Below, in pieces: positions 35,801 through 43,066 of a stretch of 64,000 nt of DNA; the stretch's first letter is position 1; every line of letters starts with the position of its first letter. This DNA is from 3107 sp001483205. GTDB taxonomy: Bacteria; Pseudomonadota; Alphaproteobacteria; Rhodobacterales; Rhodobacteraceae. The notes under the pieces were generated by a model that did not search any database, was not told the origin of the DNA, and saw only the letters and a list, made by a program, of their open reading frames with translations. Both the position numbers and the translations under genes were made by a program. The DNA is taken from contig OZ219809.1 in NCBI GenBank assembly GCA_964291375.2, positions 1,922,001 to 1,986,000 of the forward strand, read 5' to 3'.

Positions 35801-36871
35801 GTCAACGCTTTTCAGCTTCACCGCCACGGTGTCATCGGTGTTCCAGGTCAGGCCCGAACTGTTCCACTCTCGCCAGGTGGCAGTCTTGTTATCGGCATCC
35901 TCAAAGGCAAAGTCTTCGCCATCAATTTCGAGGATCAGCGACTGGGCGGCGGTTGCCAGAGTCGTGTCGAAACTAATCGTCAGCTTCTTGTTGTTGTTGC
36001 GGACATACAGGTTAGTAATCGTGTAGTCCGTTCCGTCGAGGGTGAAGTCGTCATCGGTGAGATGGGAAGTATTGCTACATTCGAAGCCGACGTTGGCGTT
36101 GGAGCAGCCCTTGGTAGTATTTATAATATCCTTGGCCGTCAGCGTCGCCGACCAGTGGTCCGTGGTGGGGAGGGGTGTCACCTCGCCCTCAAGCTTGATT
36201 TTCCAGGGGTTATAACCAGTCGGATCGGTGCCAGTTGTCTCCCAATTCGTGCCGTCAAACCTGTGGTGCGTATCGTGGATGGTCCATCCGGCCAGCCCGG
36301 TCTCAGTAGCAGATTCATCCACATCCATAGTATCCGGATCATTGGCTGCCATGTAAACACCGACCCTGCCATTTACCGTCAGAACCAGGAAATAGGTCGT
36401 TTCGGTCGCGAGGTTCGTATTGGGAGGCGCGTTGTATGTAAGAGTTTGACTTTCCCGGTTCGCGGTGATCGTGCCCTGAAGGATCAGATCGGCAACCTTA
36501 TCCCCCGGCTCGTCACTGGTGGCGTGCTTCTCATGCAGGGCCGCGGTCAATGATGTCAGAGTAATGCTTTGATTATCGATGGGAATCTGGACCGAGGTCA
36601 GGGTGTAGGCGGTTGCGCCGGTGATGAACCCCTGTGCTTCTTTTGTTTGTGAGCCATTTCCGGAGGTTGTGCGGATGGTGCTGGTGCTGCTGCCGTGGTT
36701 TTCAAGATTCGACACCAGCGTGACGGCGGTGGCGGGGGTGCCGAGGCCGAGGGCCAGCATCAGGGCAAGCGCCAGCCGGATGAACAGCCGGGCAACCGGT
36801 GTCCGGGGCGTCGGACAGGGGGCTGCGGTGCGGGGTGAACCTTCCCGCCGGGCACTGGTTACGCGAAACAT
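29855..36871 (-). CDS. Giant modular autotransporter-like surface protein 2
   Basis: A 2338-residue paralogue of giant protein 1 in opposite orientation. The signal region (1-55) and C-terminal ~700 residues are near-identical to it; the N-terminal domain is unrelated (VSNLENHGSSTSTIRTTSG) and includes an extra variable-type domain with two Cys (GCSNANVGFECSN). Then follow three rounds of SwmB-like, variable, cadherin-like and Ig-like domains, the two late domains, and the barrel ending NFRF. One variable cassette (GRVGYGQVNSYGALDPSSF) is identical to one in protein 1; two others differ (SGFIGYRQNIHG; SNFVGYALDASGQAAFFG). Predicted outer-membrane barrel with a surface passenger. Confidence 0.85.
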   Translation of the reverse strand: MFRVTSARREGSPRTAAPCPTPRTPVARLFIRLALALMLALGLGTPATAVTLVSNLENHGSSTSTIRTTSGNGSQTKEAQGFITGATAYTLTSVQIPIDNQSITLTSLTAALHEKHATSDEPGDKVADLILQGTITANRESQTLTYNAPPNTNLATETTYFLVLTVNGRVGVYMAANDPDTMDVDESATETGLAGWTIHDTHHRFDGTNWETTGTDPTGYNPWKIKLEGEVTPLPTTDHWSATLTAKDIINTTKGCSNANVGFECSNTSHLTDDDFTLDGTDYTITNLYVRNNNKKLTISFDTTLATAAQSLILEIDGEDFAFEDADNKTATWREWNSSGLTWNTDDTVAVKLKSVDTADETAPTFSSAEVTADAPKSLVITFNEALDTSSEPAPGAFTVKVDGTAEDTPTGVSISGSTVTLTLATALDNSQSNVTVDYTNPGSSNNPLQDAADNEVATFTGQSVTNDAPACPDTTNHPGDALWTACLTLGQASGRVGYGQVNSYGALDPSSFTEVNDFVVTQLSQNTSMFYLALATSDLNVAEYWVLQVGDTTLNLADATLTNSLFSWTRPAALNWDSATTVNNPNVGNKISVSLTQGNRPPVASDAAVNMDEGTSAYTFSAADFGYSDADNDDLAGVEITSIPGSGEGDLKRDGSAITSSDLPQAISVTNGVLANTLTFEPDGTDDNGEPYATFTYTVFDGEEDSASAATMSVNVLNTPDVTDVSVTSTPDSGTADTYARGEVIQVTVTFDEEVTVTGSPLFRLRISDGTTINNRDAAYVSGSGSNALVFGYTVVAADDDDNGIWIPANALMLNSGTIQDGDSNNADITHAQLGQQNDHKVDGSIDPPDTTPPTVESAEVTSAEPKELVITFNEALDTSSEPAPGAFTVKVDGTAEDDPTDVSISGSTVTLTLATALDNSQSNVTVDYTNPGSSNNPLQDAADNEVATFTGQSVTNDAPACPDTTSHPGDAFWTACLTVGQGSGFIGYRQNIHGALDLNNFDVGGRQFTVTQLDQDTSLFNLVLNTSGLSMAEDWVLITDGWVLQVGDTTLNLADATLTNNLFRWTRPAALNWDSATTVNNPNVGNKISVSLTQGNRPPVASDVTVDMDEDATYTFSVADFGYSDADSDDLVHVTIVSEENAGFLQLDGNGVSANDEISVADITAGKLKFSAGGDDRTGSPFATFTFKVNDGTTDSTDTYTMGINVLNTPDVTQVAVTSTPNSGTANTYGRGEVIQVTVTFDEAVTVTGSPFFRLRISDGTTINDRDATLLSGSGTTALVFGYTVVAADDDDNGIYIESNALMLDGGTIQDDDGHNADITHAQLGTQSSHLVDGSLDPPDTTAPTFSSALVTAAAPKSLVITFNEALDTGSVPAAGAFTVKVDGTAEDDPTGVSISGAEVTLTLATALDASQTSVTVDYTKPGSDPLKDAANNEVANFANQAVTSNAPACPDTTNHPGDALWTACLTLGQASNFVGYALDASGQAAFFGALDPNSFTEGNMFVVSQLAQDTSTFYLDLATSDLNVAAYWILQVGDTTLNLADATLTNSVFSWTLPAALNWDSATTVNNPNVGDKISVSLTQGNRPPTSADKTVETDEDTAYTFAATDFAFDDDDTDDTALASVKIVTLPDQNHGALALSNTAVTANQVIAAANIGNLVFTPVADWNGSASFTFTVNDGEGDSADTYTMTVNVDSVPEVTDVAVTSTPNSGTADTYGRGETIRVTVTFDEDVTVSGSPVINVEVGSNSRPAAYVSGSTTTELVFEYTVVAADSDSDGIEIAANALGLNSGTIQSVVAHSNDADLDHAALAAQSSHQVDGSLVSNTPATGAPEITGDLIVGRTLTAGSGTIDDADGLPSTTFPTGYSFQWVRQEDASGTGATDIAGETARTYTLVAADEGKWIAVKVTFDDGGGTSETRTGVTSAAVTVLSSALVFTPETVTVTEGGQATYTVALDAEPAAEVTVSIVSDDEDAATVSPASLTFTPTDWGAKTVTVTGVADDAEDDRAVTITHSGDGVETGTVSVTVTAESTLEAPRKEEATTLLRRHADRFASVSSGAALGRLQGLAPPTTVNAQISARNHKLDASWNGEGAKGSGWAGWSRLFYGWVEGPGDGAVYDLYLGVDWRAPDGRYVIGGMLGHEGANLRLDEGGGRFRSRITQVGLYGATYLSETLILDGALAYGFGRPELSQGGVTAKYDTRRLTLRADLTGGLSWRDGAMVIEPQLGVLHVRENLGAFTDSAGVSGAAETLRLTRLGIGPRLTWALPRGTFTGRARVNWDRHNLDNEQASDISVSLDARLRYDLDGGLSAEFFGAADGIGLSGDQQTYSAGVSLNFRF

Positions 36872-36957
36872 GGGGTCAGCCTTATGTTGCCGTTCGGTGT
36901 TGAGGATGGTTGAGGGCGTCGCTGCGGGATGTGCGCGGCGCGGCGGACAAACGATGC

Positions 36958-37030
36958 GGCTCCCGGCTCCCGGCTCCCGGCTCCCGGCTCCCGGCTCCCG
37001 GCTCCCGGCTCCCGGCTCCCGGCTCCCGGC
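36958..37030. repeat. 7-bp tandem repeat (10.4 copies) in the leader of giant gene 2
   Basis: The same GCCGGGA unit (GGCTCCC/TCCCGGC on the plus strand) occurs ten times plus three bases, against 6.4 copies before giant gene 1. A TATAAT (minus strand, 37033-37038) and TTGACA (37071-37076) flank it as in the other leader. The 342-base gap up to tldD (37213) shares a further block with the gene 1 leader (CTTGACA...GCCCGGCTTTTGCTCAACA) and contains no gene. Confidence 0.85.
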
Positions 37031-37213
37031 TGATTATAGCCACAGCACCCAAACCCGGATCGCTCAGTGTTGTCAATGCCATTTCAAACCCTTTCCTGTC
37101 GCCGGGCCGCAACCCTGACACAGAGCCGCCGCTCACGTTTTGCGAATGTTGAGCAAAAGCCGGGCCGGTGTCAAGTGCCCCGCGCGGGTTTTCAGGGGGC
37201 GGCAAACCCCGCC

Positions 37214-38635
37214 TCACGCCGCCGCGCCGCCAACCGTCAGCCCGCCGATCCTCAGCGTCGGCTGCCCGACACCCACCGGCACCCACTGTCCGGCCTTGCC
37301 GCAGGTGCCCGTGCCCGGATCAAGCGCCATATCATTGCCGATGGCCATGATGTGTTTCAGGGCCGTCGCGCCGTCGCCGATCAGGGTCGCGCCCCTGACC
37401 GGCGCGCCGATTTTGCCGTTGCGGACGCGGTAGGCCTCGGTGCAACTGAAGACGAATTTGCCGTTGGTGATGTCGACCTGCCCGCCGCCGAAACCAACAG
37501 CGTGAATACCGTCCTTCAGATCAGCGACGATGCCCGCCGGGTCCGCCTGCCCGCCGAGCATACAGGTGTTGGTCATCCGGGGCATGGGCGCATGGGCATG
37601 GCTTTGCCGCCGCCCGTTGCCGGTGGGCCGAACACCGGTCAGGCGGGCGTTCTGCCGGTCCTGCATATAGCCGACGAGAATGCCGTCCTCAATCAGCACA
37701 TTCCGGGCCGAGGGCGTACCCTCATCGTCGAAGGTGATTGAGCCGCGGCGCTCGGGCAGGGTGCCGTCATCAACCACCGTCACGCCGGGCGCGGCGATCC
37801 TTTGGCCCATCAGCCCGGCAAAGGCCGAACTGCCCTTGCGGTTGAAATCGCCCTCCAGCCCGTGGCCGACGGCCTCATGCAGCAAAATCCCCGGCCAGCC
37901 GGGGCCAAGCACCACATCCATCACCCCGGCGGGCGCAGGTTCGGCATCAAGATTGACAACGGCGATGCGCAGGGCCTCGCGGGTTGTGTGCTCCCAGTGG
38001 TCACGGGTGATCAGCCCCGACGGTCCGATCCGCCCGCCACCGCCCGCCGTGCCGCTTTCACGCCGTCCGTTCCGCTCGACAATGACCGAGACATTCAGCC
38101 GGGTCATCGGGCGCACATCGCGCAGGCGGGTTCCCTCGGGGCGCAGGATTTCCACCTCCTGCAACCCGGCGGCCAGCGATGCGGTAACCTGCACCACCCG
38201 CCGGTCGAGGTCTCTGGCAAACGCATCAATCTCTCGCAATGTGTCGAGTTTGGCGGCCAGGCTGATCTCGGCAATCGGGTCGGTGTCGCGATAGAGCCGC
38301 TTATTGGTCAGCGCGGGCGGGTCCGCAAGAACGCCGCCGCCATCAGCGACCGCCAGCCGCGCGGTCTCAACAGCGCGCCGCAATGCCCCTTCGGTCATCT
38401 CGGTCGAATGGGCATAGCCGGTGGTCTCGCCCCGCACCGCGCGCAGCCCGAACCCTTCCGAGGCATCATAACCGGCGGTCCGCACCCGCCCGTCATCAAA
38501 GACAAGCGATTCTGACCGGCGGCGCTCCAGAAACAGCTCGCCGTCATCCGCGCCACGGGTGGCCTGCCTCAGCAGGGTCAGCGCGGTATCGGCGTCAAAG
38601 GCGGTCCCGAACGGGCGAAAGGGGGCATCAGACAT
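37214..38635 (-). CDS. tldD: TldD metalloprotease
   Basis: A 473-residue TldD subunit of the TldD/TldE(PmbA) protease, which cleaves unfolded or modified peptides. The zinc site HEAVGHGLEGDFNRKGSSAF lies about residue 265, and the C-terminal zinc-ligand region TNTCMLGGQADPAGIV and FVFSCTEAYRVRNGKI is present. The start at 38635 begins MSDAPFRPF; long in-frame upstream extensions are rejected because family members begin here. It is divergent from ctaC (coxB), a gene order seen in other Rhodobacteraceae. Confidence 0.95.
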   Translation of the reverse strand: MSDAPFRPFGTAFDADTALTLLRQATRGADDGELFLERRRSESLVFDDGRVRTAGYDASEGFGLRAVRGETTGYAHSTEMTEGALRRAVETARLAVADGGGVLADPPALTNKRLYRDTDPIAEISLAAKLDTLREIDAFARDLDRRVVQVTASLAAGLQEVEILRPEGTRLRDVRPMTRLNVSVIVERNGRRESGTAGGGGRIGPSGLITRDHWEHTTREALRIAVVNLDAEPAPAGVMDVVLGPGWPGILLHEAVGHGLEGDFNRKGSSAFAGLMGQRIAAPGVTVVDDGTLPERRGSITFDDEGTPSARNVLIEDGILVGYMQDRQNARLTGVRPTGNGRRQSHAHAPMPRMTNTCMLGGQADPAGIVADLKDGIHAVGFGGGQVDITNGKFVFSCTEAYRVRNGKIGAPVRGATLIGDGATALKHIMAIGNDMALDPGTGTCGKAGQWVPVGVGQPTLRIGGLTVGGAAA

Positions 38636-38846
38636 GGCTTTTCCTGCGCTTTTCCTGTGCATTTCCTGCCCGTTTCCTGTCGGCAACGGGACAATTTTCC
38701 GGGAAGCGGCTGTTTGCCGCGCATGATTTGCTTGTTCCCTGCGGTTTAATATGGTTTTTAACGGGCCGGACACAATGGAATTTCCGGCAATTTGCCGGGC
38801 AGGTCGCCGGGCGCGGGCGGCCGGACGCAGAAAACGGGAAACAGAC

Positions 38847-39722
38847 ATGCGGATCAACAGCACGATTTGGCGCTTTTCGGTTGCGATCTTCGCGGCGTTT
38901 TCGGGCCTCTCCGCCCGTGCGCAGGACGGGATAGAGGGGCTGGAGGTGATCGGCGCGCCGGTCCCCGGCGGCACCGGGTTTCAGCCGGCGGCAACAGAGC
39001 TGGCCCGTGACCTCTTTGGGCTGGACTGGCTGATTCTGATCATCATCACCGGGATTGTCGGTCTGGTGCTGGGGCTTCTGGGCTATATCATCGTCCGCTA
39101 TAACCGGCGCGCCAATGCAACCCCGGCGAGCTTTACCCACAATGCCCCGCTTGAAGTCACCTGGACGATCGGGCCGATTGTCATTCTGGTCTTCATCGGG
39201 GCCTTTTCCCTGCCGGTTCTGTTCAAGCAACAGGAAATCCCCGAGGGCGACATCACCATAAAAGTCACCGGCTATCAGTGGTATTGGGGCTATGAGTATG
39301 TTGACGAGGGCTTTGGCTTTGATGCCTTCATGCTGGGCCGCAGTGCGCTTGAACGCTATGGCTATACGCAGGACGAATACCTGCTGGCCACCGACAACGC
39401 CGTCGTCGTGCCCTCGGGCAAGACCATCGTCATGCAGGTGACCGGGGCCGATGTGATCCATAGCTGGACCATTCCCGCCTTTGGCGTCAAGCAGGACGGG
39501 GTTCCGGGACGGCTGGCCGAATTGTGGTTCAATGTCGATGAAGGCGCGGAAGGCATCTATTTCGGCCAGTGTTCGGAACTGTGCGGCAAGGATCACGCCT
39601 ATATGCCGATCACCGTCAAGGTGGTGACCGAGCCGGAATATCAGGCCTGGCTGGACCGGGCCAAAGAAGAGTTTGCCGGTATTCCGTCGGCCCCGCCGAC
39701 ACTGACCGTCGCCTCTAACTGA
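38847..39722 (+). CDS. ctaC: Cytochrome c oxidase subunit II
   Basis: A 291-residue subunit II of aa3-type oxidase. It has a signal peptide (to about 25), two membrane helices (59-83, 105-125), the aromatic electron-entry motif YQWYWGYEY (143-151), and a complete CuA site: His205, Cys242, Glu244, Cys246, His250, Met253. It accepts electrons from cytochrome c and passes them to haem a. GGGAAACAGAC precedes the start. It is the first gene of the cta block with ctaB, ctaG and ctaE; subunit I is not in the window, as is usual for the group. Confidence 0.97.
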   Translation: MRINSTIWRFSVAIFAAFSGLSARAQDGIEGLEVIGAPVPGGTGFQPAATELARDLFGLDWLILIIITGIVGLVLGLLGYIIVRYNRRANATPASFTHNAPLEVTWTIGPIVILVFIGAFSLPVLFKQQEIPEGDITIKVTGYQWYWGYEYVDEGFGFDAFMLGRSALERYGYTQDEYLLATDNAVVVPSGKTIVMQVTGADVIHSWTIPAFGVKQDGVPGRLAELWFNVDEGAEGIYFGQCSELCGKDHAYMPITVKVVTEPEYQAWLDRAKEEFAGIPSAPPTLTVASN

Positions 39723-39791
39723 AGGGGGCGGGGGGCGTAACTGAAGGGGGCGCGCGCCCGGCGGCCCGCGCCTTGCCCGGAGAGAGCAAAG

Positions 39792-40739
39792 ATGAGCGAC
39801 ACCAGCGCCCGGACAAACCCGCCCCCCGCCATTGGCGGCGAGGGCGATTTTGCCGACTATTTCGCGCTGCTGAAACCGCGGGTGATGTCGCTGGTCGTGT
39901 TCACCGCGCTGGTGGGGCTGCTGGTTGCTCCGGTGCCCGCGCATCCGATGATCGCCCTTGCCGCAATCCTGTTCATCGCCATCGGCGGCGGGGCGGCGGG
40001 GGCACTCAACATGTGGTGGGACGCCGATATTGACGCGATGATGCAGCGCACAAAGGCGCGCCCGATCCCGGCGGGCCGGGTTGCGCCGGGCGAGGCACTG
40101 GCCATCGGTGTCGCCCTGTCGGGCATGTCGGTGGTCATGCTGGGGCTGGCGGCGAACTGGGTCGCGGCGGGGCTGCTGGCGTTCACGATCTTCTTTTACG
40201 CGGTGGTCTACACCATGTGGCTGAAACGCCGCACACCGCAGAACATCGTCATCGGCGGGGCTGCCGGGGCCTTTCCGCCGATGATCGGCTGGGCGGTGGC
40301 GACCGGTGGCGTGTCACCGGAAAGCCTGTTGATGTTCCTGATCGTCTTTGTCTGGACACCGCCGCATTTCTGGGCGCTCGCCCTGTTCGTGCGGTCCGAT
40401 TACGAGCACGCCGGGGTGCCGATGCTGACCGTCACCCATGGTCGCCGGGCCACGCGGGCGCATATTCTGGCCTATACGCTTCTGCTGGCCCCGGTGACCA
40501 TCGGGGCCGGGCTGACATCCGTCGGCGGGCCGGTTTATCTTATGGTGGCGGTCGCCCTCAACCTGTGGCTCATCTGGGGGGCGCTCAATATCCGCCGCCG
40601 CAGCGAGGAAACCGCCACCGCAGACGGATACAGGGCGGAAAAAGCCTTTTTCAGGTTCTCGATCTTCTATCTGTTCCTGCATTTCGGCGCGCTGCTGGCA
40701 GAGGCCGCATTGCGCCCCTATGGTCTGGGGGGGTGGTGA
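39792..40739 (+). CDS. ctaB: Protohaem IX farnesyltransferase (haem O synthase)
   Basis: A 315-residue UbiA-superfamily prenyltransferase with about nine membrane segments. The first Asp-rich motif reads NMWWDADIDAMMQRTKARP, and a second conserved loop reads YTMWLKRRTPQNIVIGGAAGAFPPMIGW. It attaches farnesyl to haem B to make haem O, the precursor of haem A for the oxidase encoded around it. The short gap before it (39723-39791) contains a direct repeat of TAACTGAAGGGGGCG. Confidence 0.96.
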   Translation: MSDTSARTNPPPAIGGEGDFADYFALLKPRVMSLVVFTALVGLLVAPVPAHPMIALAAILFIAIGGGAAGALNMWWDADIDAMMQRTKARPIPAGRVAPGEALAIGVALSGMSVVMLGLAANWVAAGLLAFTIFFYAVVYTMWLKRRTPQNIVIGGAAGAFPPMIGWAVATGGVSPESLLMFLIVFVWTPPHFWALALFVRSDYEHAGVPMLTVTHGRRATRAHILAYTLLLAPVTIGAGLTSVGGPVYLMVAVALNLWLIWGALNIRRRSEETATADGYRAEKAFFRFSIFYLFLHFGALLAEAALRPYGLGGW

Positions 40740-40742
40740 GCG

Positions 40743-40922
40743 ATGGGAATTGCCCGCGAACATGACCTGCACAAGCGCCGTTTCAGCCGCAACCGGGGTG
40801 TCGGCCTGGCTCTGGCGGCGTTTGTCGCGATCATATTCGGCCTGACCGTGGTGAAGGTCAGCAATATGGATGTGGTGGGGTCTTATGCCGCCGGTTCCCT
40901 CACCGCCGGGGGGGACAAGTGA
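40743..40922 (+). CDS. Small single-pass membrane protein between ctaB and ctaG
   Basis: Fifty-nine residues starting MGIAREHDLHKRRFSRNRG, with one membrane helix (GLALAAFVAIIFGLTVVKV) and a periplasmic tail. It begins 3 bases after the ctaB stop, and its own stop overlaps the ctaG start (TGATG). A tiny ORF at this position is typical of alphaproteobacterial oxidase operons (called CoxF in some). Its role is unknown; an assembly or stability function is inferred from context. Confidence 0.8.
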   Translation: MGIAREHDLHKRRFSRNRGVGLALAAFVAIIFGLTVVKVSNMDVVGSYAAGSLTAGGDK

Positions 40923-41527
40923 TGCCCCCTGAGAACGGCAAGCGGAAGACCGCGTTTGGCCTTGTCGGTGTCGTCACCTTCATGGCGGCCCTGGCCTGGG
41001 CGTCGGTGCCGCTGTATGACTGGTTCTGCCGGGTGACCGGATATGGTGGCACGACCCAGGCCGGGGTCGCCGGACCGGACGCGATTGTTGACCGGACCAT
41101 CACCGTGCGCTTTGATGCCTCGCTTGACCGTGACATGCCGTGGGAGTTCAGGCCGGTCGAGCGGGAAATGACGCTAAGGCTGGGCGAGACCGGGCTGGCC
41201 TTCTATGAGGCCTACAACCCCACCAGCCGCCCCGTCGCCGGAACCGCCAGCTATAATGTTGCCCCCTATGCGGCGGGGCTGTTCTTTACCAAGATCGACT
41301 GTTTTTGTTTCGAGATGCAGGTGCTGCAACCGGGGGAGCGGGTGCGGATGCCGGTGACATTCTTCGTCGATCCCGAAATTGCCACAGACAGAGAGGCGAA
41401 ATACCTTCGGCGCGTCACCCTGTCCTACACCTTTTATGAAACCGACCTGCCGGAAGACCCGGAAGACACGGCAAGCCTGCCGACCACAGCCCGAACCGCT
41501 GTCAACCAGCCTCAAGACGAGGGATAA
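40922..41527 (+). CDS. ctaG: Cytochrome c oxidase assembly protein CtaG/Cox11
   Basis: A 201-residue Cox11-type copper chaperone: one N-terminal membrane helix (about 12-30), then a periplasmic immunoglobulin-like domain with the copper-binding pair Cys127/Cys129 in the signature DCFCFEMQ and a further Cys36 near the membrane. It inserts CuB into subunit I. The start is ATG 40922, or a GTG one codon earlier. Four bases separate it from ctaE. Expected length for the family. Confidence 0.95.
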   Translation: MPPENGKRKTAFGLVGVVTFMAALAWASVPLYDWFCRVTGYGGTTQAGVAGPDAIVDRTITVRFDASLDRDMPWEFRPVEREMTLRLGETGLAFYEAYNPTSRPVAGTASYNVAPYAAGLFFTKIDCFCFEMQVLQPGERVRMPVTFFVDPEIATDREAKYLRRVTLSYTFYETDLPEDPEDTASLPTTARTAVNQPQDEG

Positions 41528-41530
41528 CCC

Positions 41531-42331
41531 ATGGCGCATGAAAAGAACCACGACTATCACATCCTTCCGCCCTCGCTGAACCCGTTTCTGGGGGCGCTTG
41601 GCGCGTTCATCATGCTGTTCGGGGCGGTCCAGTGGTTCGCCGGTAGCGGCCCGTGGCTGTTCCTGATCGGGCTTGCGGGCGTGGCCTATGTGATGTTCGA
41701 CTGGTGGTCGGACATGGTGACAGAGGGCCAGACCGGAGACCACACCCCGGTGGTGCGGATCGGCCTGCGCTATGGCTTTCTGTTGTTCATCATGTCCGAG
41801 GTGATGTTTTTCTCGGCCTGGTTCTGGACCTTCTTCAAGCACGCCATGTATCCGATGACCGAAGGCTCCCCGGCCGTCGATGGCGTCTGGCCGCCCGCAG
41901 GGATCGAGACATTCGACCCGTTCCACCTGCCGCTGATCAATACCCTGATCCTGTTGTGTTCCGGCGCGGCCTGCACCTGGGCGCACCACGCGATTGCCCA
42001 TGAAAACAACCGCAAGGATATGGTCAACGGCCTGATCATCGCGATCATCCTCGGCGTGTTCTTCACCTTCTTTCAGGCATATGAATACAGCCATGCGGCC
42101 TTTGGTTTTGCGGGCAATATCTATGGCGCGTCCTTTTTCATGGCCACCGGCTTTCACGGGGCGCATGTGATCATCGGGACGATTTTCCTGTTTGTCTGCC
42201 TGATGCGGGCGATGAAGGGGCATTTCACGCCAGAGCAGCATGTGGGGTTCGAGGCCGCCGCCTGGTATTGGCATTTCGTCGATGTCGTCTGGCTGTTCCT
42301 GTTTGCCGCGGTCTATATCTGGGGTGGTTGA
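41531..42331 (+). CDS. ctaE: Cytochrome c oxidase subunit III
   Basis: A 266-residue subunit III with seven membrane helices, opening MAHEKNHDYHILPPSLNPFLGALG, and containing the conserved FIMSEVMFFSAWFWTFF (with the carboxylate near the proton-uptake and lipid site), ATGFHGAHVIIG and the ending AAWYWHFVDVVWLFLFAAVYIWGG. Subunit III stabilises the proton-pumping core and prevents suicide inactivation. It lies directly after ctaG and before surf1 in the oxidase block. Confidence 0.97.
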   Translation: MAHEKNHDYHILPPSLNPFLGALGAFIMLFGAVQWFAGSGPWLFLIGLAGVAYVMFDWWSDMVTEGQTGDHTPVVRIGLRYGFLLFIMSEVMFFSAWFWTFFKHAMYPMTEGSPAVDGVWPPAGIETFDPFHLPLINTLILLCSGAACTWAHHAIAHENNRKDMVNGLIIAIILGVFFTFFQAYEYSHAAFGFAGNIYGASFFMATGFHGAHVIIGTIFLFVCLMRAMKGHFTPEQHVGFEAAAWYWHFVDVVWLFLFAAVYIWGG

Positions 42332-42385
42332 GCGGCTGAGCCGGACAGACGGGGGCCACCCCCATCAAAACGCGGAAGGTCGTGC

Positions 42386-43066
42386 ATGATTCGCCGGATG
42401 ATCCTGCCGCTGTTGTTCGGGCTGACCGGGGCCGCGGTTCTGTCCGGTCTCGGCATCTGGCAGGTGCAGCGGCTGGCGTGGAAAACCGACCTTCTGGCCG
42501 GAATAGACGCGCGGATTGCGGATGCGCCCGTTGCCCTGGCAGAGGCGACCGGGGATTATCAGCCGGTGCAGCTTTCGGGCCGCTATACGGGGCAAGAGCT
42601 GCATGTGCTGGCCAGCCTGAAGCGCGAAGGCGCGATCTATCGCATCATCAGCGCGTTCGAGACACCGGAAGGGCGGCGCATTCTGGTGGACCGGGGGTTT
42701 GTGCCTGCCACGGATAAGACCGCGCCGCGCACGGGCGGGCAGGCAACGCTGACCGGCAACCTGCACAGCCCCGATGAGGTGGATTTTTTCACCCCCGAAC
42801 CTGACCTTGCCACCAATATCTGGTATGCCCGCGATGTGCCCGCCATGGCGTCGGCACTGGGGACCGAAGAGGTTTTCGTCATCCTGCGCGAAACCTCAGA
42901 GACCCCCCCGCCGGTCACGCCCCTGCCGGTCGATACCTCGGGCATTCCCAATGATCATTTCGGCTATGCCGTCACCTGGTTTTCCCTGGCCGCGATCTGG
43001 TTGGGGATGACAGCCGCGTTGCTGTGGCGTATCAGGCGGAAAAACCGCGCAGGACATTGGGGATGA
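42386..43066 (+). CDS. SURF1-family oxidase assembly protein
   Basis: A 226-residue SURF1 protein: N-terminal helix (PLLFGLTGAAVLSGLGIWQVQRLAWK), periplasmic domain with the family motif RILVDRGFVPA and NDHFGYAVTWFSLAA, and a C-terminal helix. SURF1 proteins bind haem a and help load it into subunit I. The stop overlaps the thrC start by four bases (ATGA). Placement after ctaE is the usual alphaproteobacterial order. Confidence 0.93.
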   Translation: MIRRMILPLLFGLTGAAVLSGLGIWQVQRLAWKTDLLAGIDARIADAPVALAEATGDYQPVQLSGRYTGQELHVLASLKREGAIYRIISAFETPEGRRILVDRGFVPATDKTAPRTGGQATLTGNLHSPDEVDFFTPEPDLATNIWYARDVPAMASALGTEEVFVILRETSETPPPVTPLPVDTSGIPNDHFGYAVTWFSLAAIWLGMTAALLWRIRRKNRAGHWG

